A DNA stretch of 64,000 nt, from assembly GCF_023674465.1 (NCBI RefSeq), contig NZ_CP098400.1, forward strand, positions 248,001-312,000. The letters are read 5' to 3'. The stretch comes from Xiashengella succiniciproducens. GTDB lineage: Bacteria > Bacteroidota > Bacteroidia > Bacteroidales > Marinilabiliaceae. Positions 46,772 through 55,673 of this stretch are shown here, in pieces; the stretch's first letter is position 1, and each line of letters opens with the position of its first letter. The notes under the pieces were generated by a model. That model saw only the letters and a program-made list of their open reading frames with translations, was not told the DNA's origin and made no database searches. The translations under genes and the position numbers were made by a program.

Positions 46772-47668
46772 TTAGCTTGTGAGTTTTCTGAAAATGCTTT
46801 CAAGTGATTGTTGCTTGAGTTGCAGTTCCATAAGCACCAGATTATTGTCGACCGCAAATCTGAAGATTTGCGGTCTAATATCTTCAGATGCAGTAATGAA
46901 GTATTTGTTGTTTGTATAAGTTACCGAATTAAGTCCAACGATTGCTTTCAGTTTTTCGATATCAGCCTTTTTATCAAACTCAGCCTCGATGGCTATCTCA
47001 TGAGCAATGCTTTCACCGAGCCTGCTCAGTGGTTCGTCGGCAACTATATTACCCTTGTTGATTATAATAGCCCTTTCGCAAATGGCCTTTACTTCCTGCA
47101 TAATATGGGTTGAAAGCAGAACCGTCTTGGACTGTCCAAGGTTGAGGATGAGGTCCCTGATACCATCTATCTGGTTGGGATCAAGACCGGAAGTCGGTTC
47201 GTCTAGTATCAAAACTTCCGGATCTGGCAGCAGTGCCTGTGCAAGACCCACACGCTGCCTATATCCTTTTGAGAGGAAGGCAATCTTCTTGTCCCTTTCT
47301 GGAGTCAATCCGGTGAGTTCAATAATATCTTCAACCCTCTTTTTAACATCCCTGAGCTGATATATTCCGGCTACGAAATAGAGGTACTCGGTTATATACA
47401 TATCGTCGTATAGCGGATTGTGTTCAGGAAGGTAACCTATCTTCCGGCGGAAGGTTATGGAGTCGACAGCAGGATCAATGCCACATACCTCAACCCTTCC
47501 TTCCGAGGGGTTGAAATAACCTGTAAGAATCCTCATCATGGTTGACTTGCCTGCCCCGTTGGGTCCCAGAAAACCTACAACTTCTCCTGTTTTGAGACTG
47601 AAAGAGACATTATTCAAGGCCTTTTGTCTACCATAATATTTTGAGACATTGGTCACAGTTATCGACAT
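46772..47668 (-). CDS. gldA: Gliding-associated ABC transporter ATPase GldA
   Basis: 298 residues: Walker A GPNGAGKST, signature FLSKGYRQRVGLAQAL, Walker B VLILDEPTSGLDP and the C-terminal SIAHEIAIEAEFDKKADIEK extension of GldA. In Flavobacterium GldA works with GldF and GldG in gliding; neither is adjacent here, so partners must be encoded elsewhere, or the protein serves another ABC-2 exporter. Divergent from ispG with 79 bp between starts. A perfect 12-bp-arm palindrome lies in its 3' part (46850-46875). Confidence 0.92.
   Translation of the reverse strand: MSITVTNVSKYYGRQKALNNVSFSLKTGEVVGFLGPNGAGKSTMMRILTGYFNPSEGRVEVCGIDPAVDSITFRRKIGYLPEHNPLYDDMYITEYLYFVAGIYQLRDVKKRVEDIIELTGLTPERDKKIAFLSKGYRQRVGLAQALLPDPEVLILDEPTSGLDPNQIDGIRDLILNLGQSKTVLLSTHIMQEVKAICERAIIINKGNIVADEPLSRLGESIAHEIAIEAEFDKKADIEKLKAIVGLNSVTYTNNKYFITASEDIRPQIFRFAVDNNLVLMELQLKQQSLESIFRKLTS
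46850..46875. repeat. Perfect 12-bp inverted repeat inside gldA
   Basis: GACCGCAAATCT (46850-46861) and AGATTTGCGGTC (46864-46875) separated only by GA. About 80 bp inside the 3' end of gldA, in the IRPQIFRFAVD coding segment. Confidence 0.92.
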
Positions 47669-47747
47669 GGTTCATAATAATTTTGACTTTAAAGTTATTA
47701 ATTTTCGCTTTAGGGAGATAAATTAGCAGATCCAAATAACGGTATTT

Positions 47748-49631
47748 ATGAATAAAGCAGCGAAACTGCCCTTGTTTTGTGATTCATTATTTGAATATAA
47801 GCGCAACAGGAGCCGTTCGGTCAAGGTCGGGAAAATTTCTATCGGAGGGGATGAGCCTATTCGACTGCAGTCAATGACTACCACCAATACGTTGGACTCT
47901 GAGGCAACTGCTGCACAGTGCATACGCATTGCAACGGCAGGTGCGGATCTGGTAAGGATTACTACCCAGGGCCGGCGTGAAGCGGTTAATCTTGAGGATA
48001 TCAAACGTAGCATATGTGCAAGGGGATTTGACATCCCATTGTCGGCTGACGTGCATTTTAACCCAAATGCAGCATTGCTTGCTGCCGAGAGAGTGGAGAA
48101 GGTACGTATCAATCCGGGCAACTTTGCAGACGGTGCAAAGATGTTTCGTAATGTAGAGCTGAATGATGAGGAGTATGCTGCAGAACTTGCAGAGATAGAA
48201 GCAAGGCTACTTCCCTTGCTCGAGATATGCAAAAGGAGGGGTACTGCACTACGAATCGGAGCTAACCATGGCAGTTTGTCAGACCGCATAATGTCAAGGT
48301 ATGGCGACACTCCCATTGGAATGGTAGAGTCATGTATGGAATATCTCCGTATGTGCCGCAGACATGGGTTTGAAGATATAGTGCTTAGCATTAAGTCCAG
48401 CAATACCAGGGTTATGGTTCACACGGTCCGTCTGTTGGTATCGGCAATGAAGGCCGAAAATATGGACTATCCGCTCCACCTTGGTGTAACTGAAGCCGGG
48501 GGTGCTGAGGATGGCAGGATTAAGTCGGCTGTAGGGATTGGGGCCTTGCTTGCTGATGGAATAGGTGATACTATAAGGGTGTCGCTGACTGAAGAGCCCG
48601 AGGAGGAGATTCCTGTAGCCCGTCGCCTAAGGGATATGTTTGTAAAAAGAGCAGGTCACCCTGTGATTAAGCCTGTAGAGAATTTTACATACAGTCCCTT
48701 TGAGTATCATGCGAGAGAGAGTCACAAGGTTGGAATCTTTGGAGGAGTTCAGACTGCAGCAGTAGTGGCAGATCTTAGAGGAGGAATAGAAACGGAGGTC
48801 TCGGCTATTCAATGTGAGGCAGTGATATGTGACAAGCCACTTGAAAGACTTCCCCAAGGATATGAAAGGCTATTGCAGATTGTGCCGGTTGAAAGCAATG
48901 ATGGATTGGCAGGATCATATCTGTGGCCTCTGTATAGGATAGATGAGTTTAGGTCAGTATCAGATGTAAAGGGTCCTTTTGTGCTTGAGATGGAGTACGG
49001 CGACCTGGAGGGAGCCGTAGTTGACCGACTCAGAAAGGAGAAGGACTGTGTGATTTTGTTGGGAACAAAGAATATTAATGGTGTTGCAGAACAACGGGCT
49101 TTTTTCCTTGCAATGCAGGCCATGGGACTCAGCCATCCGGTAATTATTCACCGCAGGTATGAGGAAAAGGGACTTGCTGACTTACAGATAGAGGCTGCGG
49201 CTGATATGGGCATGCTGCTACTCGACGGCTATGGAGATGCCGTTTCCTTATCAGCACCTGCCGTAGGTTTTGCATCCCTGGTAGATCTACTGTTTGGTAT
49301 ACTTCAGGCCTCAAGGGTGAGGTTCTCAAAGACAGAGTATATCTCTTGTCCCGGATGTGGTCGGACACTTTTCGACTTGCAGACAACCTCGCTTAAGGTA
49401 AGACAACGCACTTCGCACCTTAAGGGCCTTAAGATTGCTGTGATGGGATGCATTGTAAACGGTATCGGTGAGATGGCAGATGCTGATTATGGATATGTTG
49501 GTGCAGGGCCTGGGAAAGTTTCTTTGTACAGGAACAGAGAACTTGTAAGCAGGGCTCTTCCTGAGGAAGAGGCCGTGGACAGGCTGGTTGAGTTGATTAA
49601 GGAGAGTGGTGACTGGGTTGATGCCGAATGA
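47748..49631 (+). CDS. ispG: 4-Hydroxy-3-methylbut-2-enyl diphosphate synthase (long form)
   Basis: Iron-sulfur enzyme of the MEP isoprenoid pathway. 627 residues, the three-domain form found in Bacteroidota, Chlamydia and plants: TIM barrel (to about 270), an inserted domain (about 290-520), and the C-terminal cluster domain. Cluster ligands are C534 and C537 (CPGCGRT), C568 (GCIVNG) and E575 (GEMADADYG). The barrel has LQSMTTTNTLD, SADVHFNPNAAL, RINPGNF and GANHGSLSDR. Monocistronic. The full MEP pathway is implied rather than the mevalonate route. Confidence 0.96.
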   Translation: MNKAAKLPLFCDSLFEYKRNRSRSVKVGKISIGGDEPIRLQSMTTTNTLDSEATAAQCIRIATAGADLVRITTQGRREAVNLEDIKRSICARGFDIPLSADVHFNPNAALLAAERVEKVRINPGNFADGAKMFRNVELNDEEYAAELAEIEARLLPLLEICKRRGTALRIGANHGSLSDRIMSRYGDTPIGMVESCMEYLRMCRRHGFEDIVLSIKSSNTRVMVHTVRLLVSAMKAENMDYPLHLGVTEAGGAEDGRIKSAVGIGALLADGIGDTIRVSLTEEPEEEIPVARRLRDMFVKRAGHPVIKPVENFTYSPFEYHARESHKVGIFGGVQTAAVVADLRGGIETEVSAIQCEAVICDKPLERLPQGYERLLQIVPVESNDGLAGSYLWPLYRIDEFRSVSDVKGPFVLEMEYGDLEGAVVDRLRKEKDCVILLGTKNINGVAEQRAFFLAMQAMGLSHPVIIHRRYEEKGLADLQIEAAADMGMLLLDGYGDAVSLSAPAVGFASLVDLLFGILQASRVRFSKTEYISCPGCGRTLFDLQTTSLKVRQRTSHLKGLKIAVMGCIVNGIGEMADADYGYVGAGPGKVSLYRNRELVSRALPEEEAVDRLVELIKESGDWVDAE

Positions 49632-49720
49632 GAAGCGTAGTTTTTTTTGCGTCAGATTAAATGTTTTTTTTAAATTGCAATACATTGTAACCAGTTCGGA
49701 TGTAAACACCCGATAAAGTA

Positions 49721-50500
49721 ATGAGAAAGATCCTGTTAGTCATAAGTCTATTGCTTTCCTATGTATTTGTAAATGGAGAGCAGATAGAATTAAGGGGTAC
49801 CTATCAAGGAGAAAATCTGTATGTGAAGAATCCTTTTGCTGCCTCAGGAGTAGGCTTTTGCGTTTATGAGGTAACAGTCAATGGTATTACTTCTACCGAC
49901 GAGATTAACTCTGCAGCATTTGAGATAGACCTTTCCGTATTCGGTTTTGCTCTTGGTGAACCCGTTGTGGTAACCATCAACTACAAGGAAGGTTGTCTCC
50001 CCTCGGTTTTGAATCCCGGTGTCTTGAACGCCAAGACCTCCTTTGTTGCCGAAGAAGTAAAGATTGAGGGTGATAAAATTGTATGGAGGACCCGTGGTGA
50101 GACTGGATCACTACCGTTTGTTGTAGAACAGTTTAGGTGGAACAAGTGGGTTACTGTTGCTCAGGTTGACGGAGTTGGAGTGCCCGGTCTACATAGCTAT
50201 TCTGCACCTGTAAGGTTTCATGCCGGGGAGAATCGTTTCCGTATCAGGCAGACAGATTCAAGAAAAGTTAACAGGTATTCTGCAGAGCTCGTTTACAGGA
50301 GTTCGGTTCCTCAGGTTACCTACACTCAAACCTCCGGAGGACGTGCCATTGAATTTTCTGCTCCTACTATGTATGAGCTTTACGACAGCTTTGGTAGAAT
50401 CATTGTTAAGGGCTATGGTAAGACCTTGCAGATGGATGATCTGGCTAAAGGATCTTACTATCTCAACTATGACAACAAAATGGACGTAATCAAGCGCTAA
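49721..50500 (+). CDS. Exported protein with a T9SS type A-like C-terminus, unknown function
   Basis: 259 residues. A signal peptide (MRKILLVISLLLSYVFVNG) is followed by beta-rich sequence containing DEINSAAFEIDLSVFGF and two short Ig-like segments. The last 45 residues, FSAPTMYELYDSFGRIIVKG ... LAKGSYYLNYDNKMDVIKR, closely follow the pattern of type IX secretion sorting domains (YDxxGRxVxxG ... LxxGxYxLxxxxxxxKxxx). I infer export through the outer membrane by a type IX system. No catalytic domain is recognised. It is followed by a strong terminator. Confidence 0.75.
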   Translation: MRKILLVISLLLSYVFVNGEQIELRGTYQGENLYVKNPFAASGVGFCVYEVTVNGITSTDEINSAAFEIDLSVFGFALGEPVVVTINYKEGCLPSVLNPGVLNAKTSFVAEEVKIEGDKIVWRTRGETGSLPFVVEQFRWNKWVTVAQVDGVGVPGLHSYSAPVRFHAGENRFRIRQTDSRKVNRYSAELVYRSSVPQVTYTQTSGGRAIEFSAPTMYELYDSFGRIIVKGYGKTLQMDDLAKGSYYLNYDNKMDVIKR

Positions 50501-50571
50501 TCCCATAGGAGTCTCTGTTGCGTTTTGATAGAATAGAGTTTTAGGTTAAGCATTAATTTAATAATCATTTA

Positions 50572-50603
50572 AACAGTCCTTTGCCCTGAGGCAAAGGACT
50601 GTT
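50572..50603 (+). terminator. Intrinsic terminator after the T9SS-like protein gene
   Basis: AACAGTCCTTTGCC (50572-50585) pairs with GGCAAAGGACTGTT (50590-50603) around CTGA, followed by a T-run. A 14-bp perfect stem. The 190 bp after it, up to parA, holds an imperfect GAATTCCTGT/ACAGGGAATC inverted repeat (50618-50640) and a -7 box TAACTTTG (50747-50754). Confidence 0.93.
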
Positions 50604-50788
50604 TTTGTAATAAGTACGAATTCCTGTATAACAGGGAATCAGGATGAGGGTCTGAGATCCCGTGATTTTGTGGTGTTTAGGAGGCTGACATCCTGCCTGT
50701 TAATTAAAATAATTATTTTAGACGGCAATTGTTTTTAATAAAAGATTAACTTTGGCTTCGTTGGGGAAACAATTAAAGTAATCATTAT

Positions 50789-51592
50789 ATGGCAAAAGTA
50801 ATTGCTCTTGCGAATCAGAAAGGCGGGGTTGGAAAGACTACAACTGCCATCAATCTGGCAGCGAGTCTGGCAGTGTTGGAGTACAAAGTGCTGGTTGTTG
50901 ATGCAGACCCTCAGGCCAATGCCACTTCTGGTTTAGGTTTTGATTTGTCGAAGATTGAGAATAGCATCTATGAGTGCATAGTTGGAAAGGCAGAACCAAA
51001 GGATGCTATATTACAGGGGGAGATAGACCACCTTTTCCTGATGCCTTCTCATATAGACCTTGTTGGTGCTGAGATAGAGATGCTCAATATGCCCAAGCGT
51101 GAATATGTACTGAAGGACATACTTGAGAAAGTAAGGGACAACTATGATTTCGTACTTATAGACTGTTCACCATCTCTTGGGCTAATCACTGTAAATGCAT
51201 TGACCGCTGCAGATTCGGTTATCATACCAGTACAGTGCGAGTATTTTGCTCTTGAGGGACTTGGGAAGCTGCTTAACACTATCAAAATAATACAGAGCCG
51301 ATTGAATCCGGAACTTGAGATTGAAGGATTCCTGCTCACTATGTATGATTCACGACTCAACCTGTCCAATCAGGTTGTAGAAGAGGTTAAGAGCCACTTC
51401 CAGGAGATGGTGTTTGAAACCCTTATTACACGTAATATCAAGCTCAGCGAAGCTCCTAGTTACGGTAAGGCTGTTGTTATGTATGATGCGGCTTCCAAAG
51501 GTGCTACCAACTATTTGAATCTGGCACGTGAGTTGCTGCAAAGGAACAACATGACCAAGATGGATAATAAGGATAAGGTAATTAGTAAATAA
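50789..51592 (+). CDS. parA: Chromosome-partitioning ATPase ParA/Soj
   Basis: Deviant Walker ATPase that moves ParB-parS complexes. 267 residues: ANQKGGVGKTTTAINLA (deviant Walker A with signature Lys), VVDADPQANATSGLG, DFVLIDCSPSLGLITVNAL and PVQCEYFALEGL. parB follows after 18 bp. No parS site was found in the window (the 16-bp consensus around CACGTG is absent), so it must be elsewhere, near the origin. Confidence 0.97.
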   Translation: MAKVIALANQKGGVGKTTTAINLAASLAVLEYKVLVVDADPQANATSGLGFDLSKIENSIYECIVGKAEPKDAILQGEIDHLFLMPSHIDLVGAEIEMLNMPKREYVLKDILEKVRDNYDFVLIDCSPSLGLITVNALTAADSVIIPVQCEYFALEGLGKLLNTIKIIQSRLNPELEIEGFLLTMYDSRLNLSNQVVEEVKSHFQEMVFETLITRNIKLSEAPSYGKAVVMYDAASKGATNYLNLARELLQRNNMTKMDNKDKVISK

Positions 51593-51610
51593 GAATACTT
51601 AACGGTTACA

Positions 51611-52486
51611 ATGGGCAAAAAGAACGTTTTAGGAAGAGGTTTAGGTGCATTGATCGACAATCCAGATGATATCAGAAAGCCACGGCCTTCTGCATCCATC
51701 AATGAGATTGATATTAGTCTGATCGAGGTAAACCCATGGCAGCCGCGTTCCACATTTGATGAAGAAAGGCTTGAGGAACTGGCAGCCTCCATCAGAAGCG
51801 TAGGGATTGTGGTACCTCTTACTTTACGTAAGACAGACGAGGATAAGTACCAGATAATTGCCGGAGAGCGTCGTTTTCGTGCAGCGAGAAAAGCAGGCCT
51901 TACCAAGGTTCCTGCCTATGTACGTGAAGCAGAAGACGATGTGATGCTCGAGATGGCACTGGTTGAAAATATCCAGCGCGAGGATTTGGATCCCATTGAA
52001 GTTGCTATTAGCTACCAACGCCTTCTTGATGAGTGTAATCTGACTCAGGAAGATTTGTCAGAGAAGGTTGGTAAAAAGCGATCTACTGTAAGCAATTATC
52101 TGCGTCTTCTGAAACTTCCGGCTGAAATTCAGATGGGACTTCGTTCCAGAAGTATTTCTATGGGACAGGCAAGAGCTATTATCAATATTGAAAATACTGA
52201 AAAGCAGCTTGAGATCTACAGGAAGATAGTTGAGGAAGATCTGTCGGTCCGCATGGTCGAAGCACTGGTACGTGAGTTGGACAGCCCTTCAAAACCCGAA
52301 AAGGTCAAGACCACCAAAGAGCTTTCTGATGAATACAATGAACTGAAGAAGCATTTGTCTGAATTCTTCAAAACAAATATCGGATTCTCGCGTGACGGAA
52401 AAGGAAAGGGCAAGATCGTTATTCCATTCAAATCTGATGATGAGCTTGAGCAGATTATTGCAATACTGGACAGGGCAAAGGCTTAA
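51611..52486 (+). CDS. parB: Chromosome-partitioning protein ParB/Spo0J
   Basis: CTP-dependent DNA clamp loaded at parS. 291 residues: N-terminal KNVLGRGLGALI (ParA-activating segment), the CTPase/ParB-N motifs NPWQPRSTFDEERLEELAAS and GERRFRAARKAG, ENIQREDLDPIE, then the HTH DLSEKVGKKRSTVSNYLRLLKLP, and a C-terminal dimerisation region (about 230-291). It overlaps the next gene if that gene starts at ATG 52437. Confidence 0.97.
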   Translation: MGKKNVLGRGLGALIDNPDDIRKPRPSASINEIDISLIEVNPWQPRSTFDEERLEELAASIRSVGIVVPLTLRKTDEDKYQIIAGERRFRAARKAGLTKVPAYVREAEDDVMLEMALVENIQREDLDPIEVAISYQRLLDECNLTQEDLSEKVGKKRSTVSNYLRLLKLPAEIQMGLRSRSISMGQARAIINIENTEKQLEIYRKIVEEDLSVRMVEALVRELDSPSKPEKVKTTKELSDEYNELKKHLSEFFKTNIGFSRDGKGKGKIVIPFKSDDELEQIIAILDRAKA

Positions 52487-53261
52487 GCAGGTAAGGATAA
52501 GTACTCTGCCTCTTTTACTCTTCTGCTCCCTGTCAGTCAATGCTCAGCTTGTGTCTGATAAGCCGGATGTATTGACCGGAAATACGGCTGCCGATATTAA
52601 TGTATCCTTGACCGATTCTGTTGCTGATCCTGCTTTTATTGTACCTGACAGTTTAGTTCCTTCCCCTGCAGCTCCGTTAACAACCGATAGTATTGGTTTC
52701 AGAGTTATGCCGGGAACCATTACTACAGAGGTTCCTGTAAAGATTTTTATAGACGAAGAATATACTCACTCACCTCACAAGGCTACTGTTTATGCTGCTG
52801 TTCTTCCAGGTGCAGGACAGATATACAATAAAAAATACTGGAAGTTGCCCATACTCTATGGAGGTATTGGAGCGTTGGTATATGCCATCAACTTCAATAC
52901 TAGTTATTATGACAAGTACAGATCTGCTTACAGGGACTTCCTGATTCGAGATCCGGGCAATACCAGCTATGACCAGTTCATCCCTCCGGGGCTTGAGATT
53001 GAAGATGTGCATGGTCCCTATTCCGATTGGTTTAAGAGAGCCCTGCAAAACAAAAAACGCTATTATAAAAGATCGCGTGATCTTAGTTATATTGGCATGG
53101 CAGCTCTGTATGTTATTAGTATCATTGATGCCAATGTAGATGCGCATTTCTATGACTTTGACATCAGTGATGATTTGTCAATGAGAATAGAACCTGCAAT
53201 GGTTCAGCCTGTAGGACAGACGTCTTCGTCCTTGGGCTTGCAGGTTAAGTTTACGTTTTGA
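52437..53261 (+). CDS. Exported DUF5683-family protein
   Basis: 274 residues from ATG 52437, which overlaps parB by 50 bp. A GTG at 52392 and TTG codons at 52446/52458 are alternatives, all leading to the same signal peptide (RISTLPLLLFCSLSVNA). After a low-complexity Pro/Asp/Ser-rich linker comes the DUF5683 core: HSPHKATVYAAVLPGAGQIYN, KYWKLPILYGGIGALVY, then DKYRSAYRDFLIRDPG and two further hydrophobic stretches. It is predicted envelope-associated; function unknown. The order parA-parB-DUF5683-MltD is common in Bacteroidota and suggests a link between segregation and cell-wall remodelling. Confidence 0.88.
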   Translation: MMSLSRLLQYWTGQRLKQVRISTLPLLLFCSLSVNAQLVSDKPDVLTGNTAADINVSLTDSVADPAFIVPDSLVPSPAAPLTTDSIGFRVMPGTITTEVPVKIFIDEEYTHSPHKATVYAAVLPGAGQIYNKKYWKLPILYGGIGALVYAINFNTSYYDKYRSAYRDFLIRDPGNTSYDQFIPPGLEIEDVHGPYSDWFKRALQNKKRYYKRSRDLSYIGMAALYVISIIDANVDAHFYDFDISDDLSMRIEPAMVQPVGQTSSSLGLQVKFTF

Positions 53262-53295
53262 AATTAGTTGATGTTGAGTTCAAACACTTAGAATT

Positions 53296-54831
53296 ATGAA
53301 AAGAGCATTCTTGATAATAGCAGTGCTGATGTTGCTTCCGGTTAATAAGAACATTTTTGCCTTTGGAACATCCAACCCTGATAACTACGCAGCTTCACTC
53401 GACAGTATGATGAACCTATGGCATTCCAGACCTTCGGTCGGTGAGCTGGTTGTTGATACTATTATTGAGAGTGCTGAGAATCTGGTTGAGGAACTGCCCG
53501 ACTCAGTCTACATTGCACGTCTGGCTGCCATCAATACACCTATACAACTCACATTCAACAGTCAGGTAAAATCATACATCAAACTCTATACGCAGAGACG
53601 TCGTGAGCAGGTAGAGCAAATGCTGGGACTATCGCAATATTATTTCCCGATCTTCGAAGCAGAACTGGATGCAGCCAACCTTCCTCACGAATTAAAGTAT
53701 CTCCCTGTGATTGAGTCAGCTCTTAACCCACGTGCACTATCTAAGGCTGGAGCAAGTGGTATCTGGCAGTTTATGTATTACACAGGCAAGAAATACGGAC
53801 TGGAGGTCAATTCATATATAGACGAGCGACGTGATCCCGTAAAAGCTTCAAAGGCCGCAGTAGCATTTCTTTCTGATCTTTATGAGATATATGGAGACTG
53901 GAAACTTGTAATTGCAGCATACAACTGTGGACCGGGTAATGTAAACAAGGCTATCAGACGCACAGGTGGCAAGACCGACTTCTGGGAGATCTATTATCGG
54001 CTGCCACGTGAGACCAGAGGATATGTACCTGCCTATATTGCAGCAGTATATACATTCAACTATTCAAGGGAACATGGGCTGTATCCCAAGGCACCACAAC
54101 TGCCTGTAGCAACCGATACAGTAATGGTATATCAACCTCTGCATTTCAAGCAGATCTCTGAGATTACAAGTATTCCGTTGGAGGTTATTCGCGATTTGAA
54201 CCCTCAGTATCGTCTGGATGTAATTCCTGCGAAGGACAAGATGTATCCTCTTCGCCTTGCTTTTGATCATGCTACTTTGTTTGCCTCTCTTGAGGATACT
54301 ATTTACAATCACCGTCGCCTTGAGTTATTCCCCGACAATAAGCTAGTTGCAGCTCCAGTGGAAGCCTCCTCACTCCCGGTTGTTGCACCTGCTGGTACTG
54401 AAGCAATTTACTATACTGTCAAATCGGGAGATGTCGTGGGTCTGATTGCCGATTGGTTTGATGTAAGAACATCCGACCTTCAATACTGGAACAATATTAA
54501 GCGAAATATGATCAGGGTTGGTCAGAAGCTGGTGATTTATGTGCCAAAAGCAAAGGCTGACCATTACAGGGCTGTTGCCCAAAGGCACGGAAGCTCAGCC
54601 GCTTCCGTGAAGCCTGCAACAACTGCTTCTGCCCAAAGCACTTCGACTCTTGCCAGTTCGGCATCTGCCAGTGGAGAATATGTTTATTACACAGTTCGTT
54701 CTGGAGACAATATCTGGGCTATTGCAAAGAAGTATCAGGGAGTTTCTCCTCAGGACATCCTGAATCTTAATAATATCTCGGATGCTACCAAGATTAAGCC
54801 CGGTCAGAAATTGAAAATTAAACCGTTATAA
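53296..54831 (+). CDS. mltD: Membrane-bound lytic murein transglycosylase D-like, with two LysM repeats
   Basis: Cleaves peptidoglycan glycans to 1,6-anhydro ends. 511 residues: signal peptide (1-22), lytic transglycosylase domain (about 115-260) with the catalytic Glu in YLPVIESALNP (E140) followed by SKAGASGIWQFM and YNCGPGNVNKAI, then LysM repeats at about 370-418 (YTVKSGD) and 463-511 (YTVRSGD ... KIKPGQKLKI). A Ser/Ala/Thr-rich linker separates them. No lipobox is seen. Mpl at 42 kb would recycle the released peptides. A weak ACAACTG/CAGTTGT repeat follows (54843-54867). Confidence 0.93.
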   Translation: MKRAFLIIAVLMLLPVNKNIFAFGTSNPDNYAASLDSMMNLWHSRPSVGELVVDTIIESAENLVEELPDSVYIARLAAINTPIQLTFNSQVKSYIKLYTQRRREQVEQMLGLSQYYFPIFEAELDAANLPHELKYLPVIESALNPRALSKAGASGIWQFMYYTGKKYGLEVNSYIDERRDPVKASKAAVAFLSDLYEIYGDWKLVIAAYNCGPGNVNKAIRRTGGKTDFWEIYYRLPRETRGYVPAYIAAVYTFNYSREHGLYPKAPQLPVATDTVMVYQPLHFKQISEITSIPLEVIRDLNPQYRLDVIPAKDKMYPLRLAFDHATLFASLEDTIYNHRRLELFPDNKLVAAPVEASSLPVVAPAGTEAIYYTVKSGDVVGLIADWFDVRTSDLQYWNNIKRNMIRVGQKLVIYVPKAKADHYRAVAQRHGSSAASVKPATTASAQSTSTLASSASASGEYVYYTVRSGDNIWAIAKKYQGVSPQDILNLNNISDATKIKPGQKLKIKPL

Positions 54832-54957
54832 TATTGGTATAACAACTGTTGTTTTGGCAGTTGTATTAAACCATACCTTCATTTATGCGTTTCAATAAGG
54901 CAAAATGTCAGCATTTTGCTGATGGCAGGCTTTTTGAGATATTTGGATAAAAATAAA

Positions 54958-54964
54958 AAGGAGG
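54958..54964 (+). promoter_or_regulatory. Strong Shine-Dalgarno sequence
   Basis: AAGGAGG ends 4 nt before the ATG of the YugP-like protease. It is a full anti-SD match, rare in Bacteroidota, where most genes of this window have none; it fixes the start at 54969. Confidence 0.7.
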
Positions 54965-54968
54965 AAAT

Positions 54969-55673
54969 ATGGTATCTATTCCATTATTATTGATCTTTGG
55001 TTTTTTCGCACTTGCCAGCTGGATTGTTAGTGCACAGTTGAAGAGCAGGTTTGCGAAGTATTCGCGGTCCATTCTTCCTACAGGCCTGTCTGGCAGGGAG
55101 GTAGCAGAGAAAATGCTGCGCGAAAATGGTATCAATGATGTTAAGGTACTGTCTGTACCGGGACAACTGACCGACCATTACAATCCAAGCAATAAGACAG
55201 TTAATCTAAGTCCTGAAGTATATAATGGTCGCAGCGTTGCTGCAGCCTCAGTGGCTGCACACGAATGCGGGCATGCAGTTCAGCACGCCAGGGCCTATGC
55301 CCCGTTGCAATTACGCTCAGCACTGGTGCCTATTCAGAATGTAAGTGCAAGATTGCTTAATATTATCTTTATAGCAATGTTTGCAGGAGCAATAATACTT
55401 CCTGGACTTATTACCTTTGATGCTGCCTTGCTTGTGATTATCGCATGTTATGCAGTATTTGCAGCATTTGCAGTAGTTACCTTACCTGTGGAAATAGATG
55501 CAAGTCGCAGAGCTCTGGCCTGGCTTAACACATCAGGTATAACAGGAGGTCGCAGTCATGAGGAAGCCAAGGATGCTCTGAGATGGGCAGCCTATACTTA
55601 TGTAGTTGCCGCCTTGTCTGCACTTGCGACCCTGTTCTACTACATTATGCTTTACCTTGGCAGAAGGGATTAA
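54969..55673 (+). CDS. YugP-family membrane zinc metallopeptidase
   Basis: 234 residues with an N-terminal membrane helix (about 3-22), the zinc motif HECGH (98-102) in VAAHECGHAVQHA, two more central helices (about 130-175), and EIDASRRALAWL, which supplies the third ligand region. YugP-type proteases (PF04298) are widespread; substrates are unknown. The start has a strong SD sequence. The last codon overlaps the RDD gene tail by 4 bp, convergent. A CAAAATG/CATTTTG hairpin (54901-54918) sits in the upstream region. Confidence 0.92.
   Translation: MVSIPLLLIFGFFALASWIVSAQLKSRFAKYSRSILPTGLSGREVAEKMLRENGINDVKVLSVPGQLTDHYNPSNKTVNLSPEVYNGRSVAAASVAAHECGHAVQHARAYAPLQLRSALVPIQNVSARLLNIIFIAMFAGAIILPGLITFDAALLVIIACYAVFAAFAVVTLPVEIDASRRALAWLNTSGITGGRSHEEAKDALRWAAYTYVVAALSALATLFYYIMLYLGRRD

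Noticed and set aside
50641-50788. Search for parS near parAB
   Set aside because: No TGTTTCACGTGAAACA-like site here. CACGTG occurrences elsewhere in the window (for example around 18467, 26184 and 54006) lack the flanking consensus and are coding.
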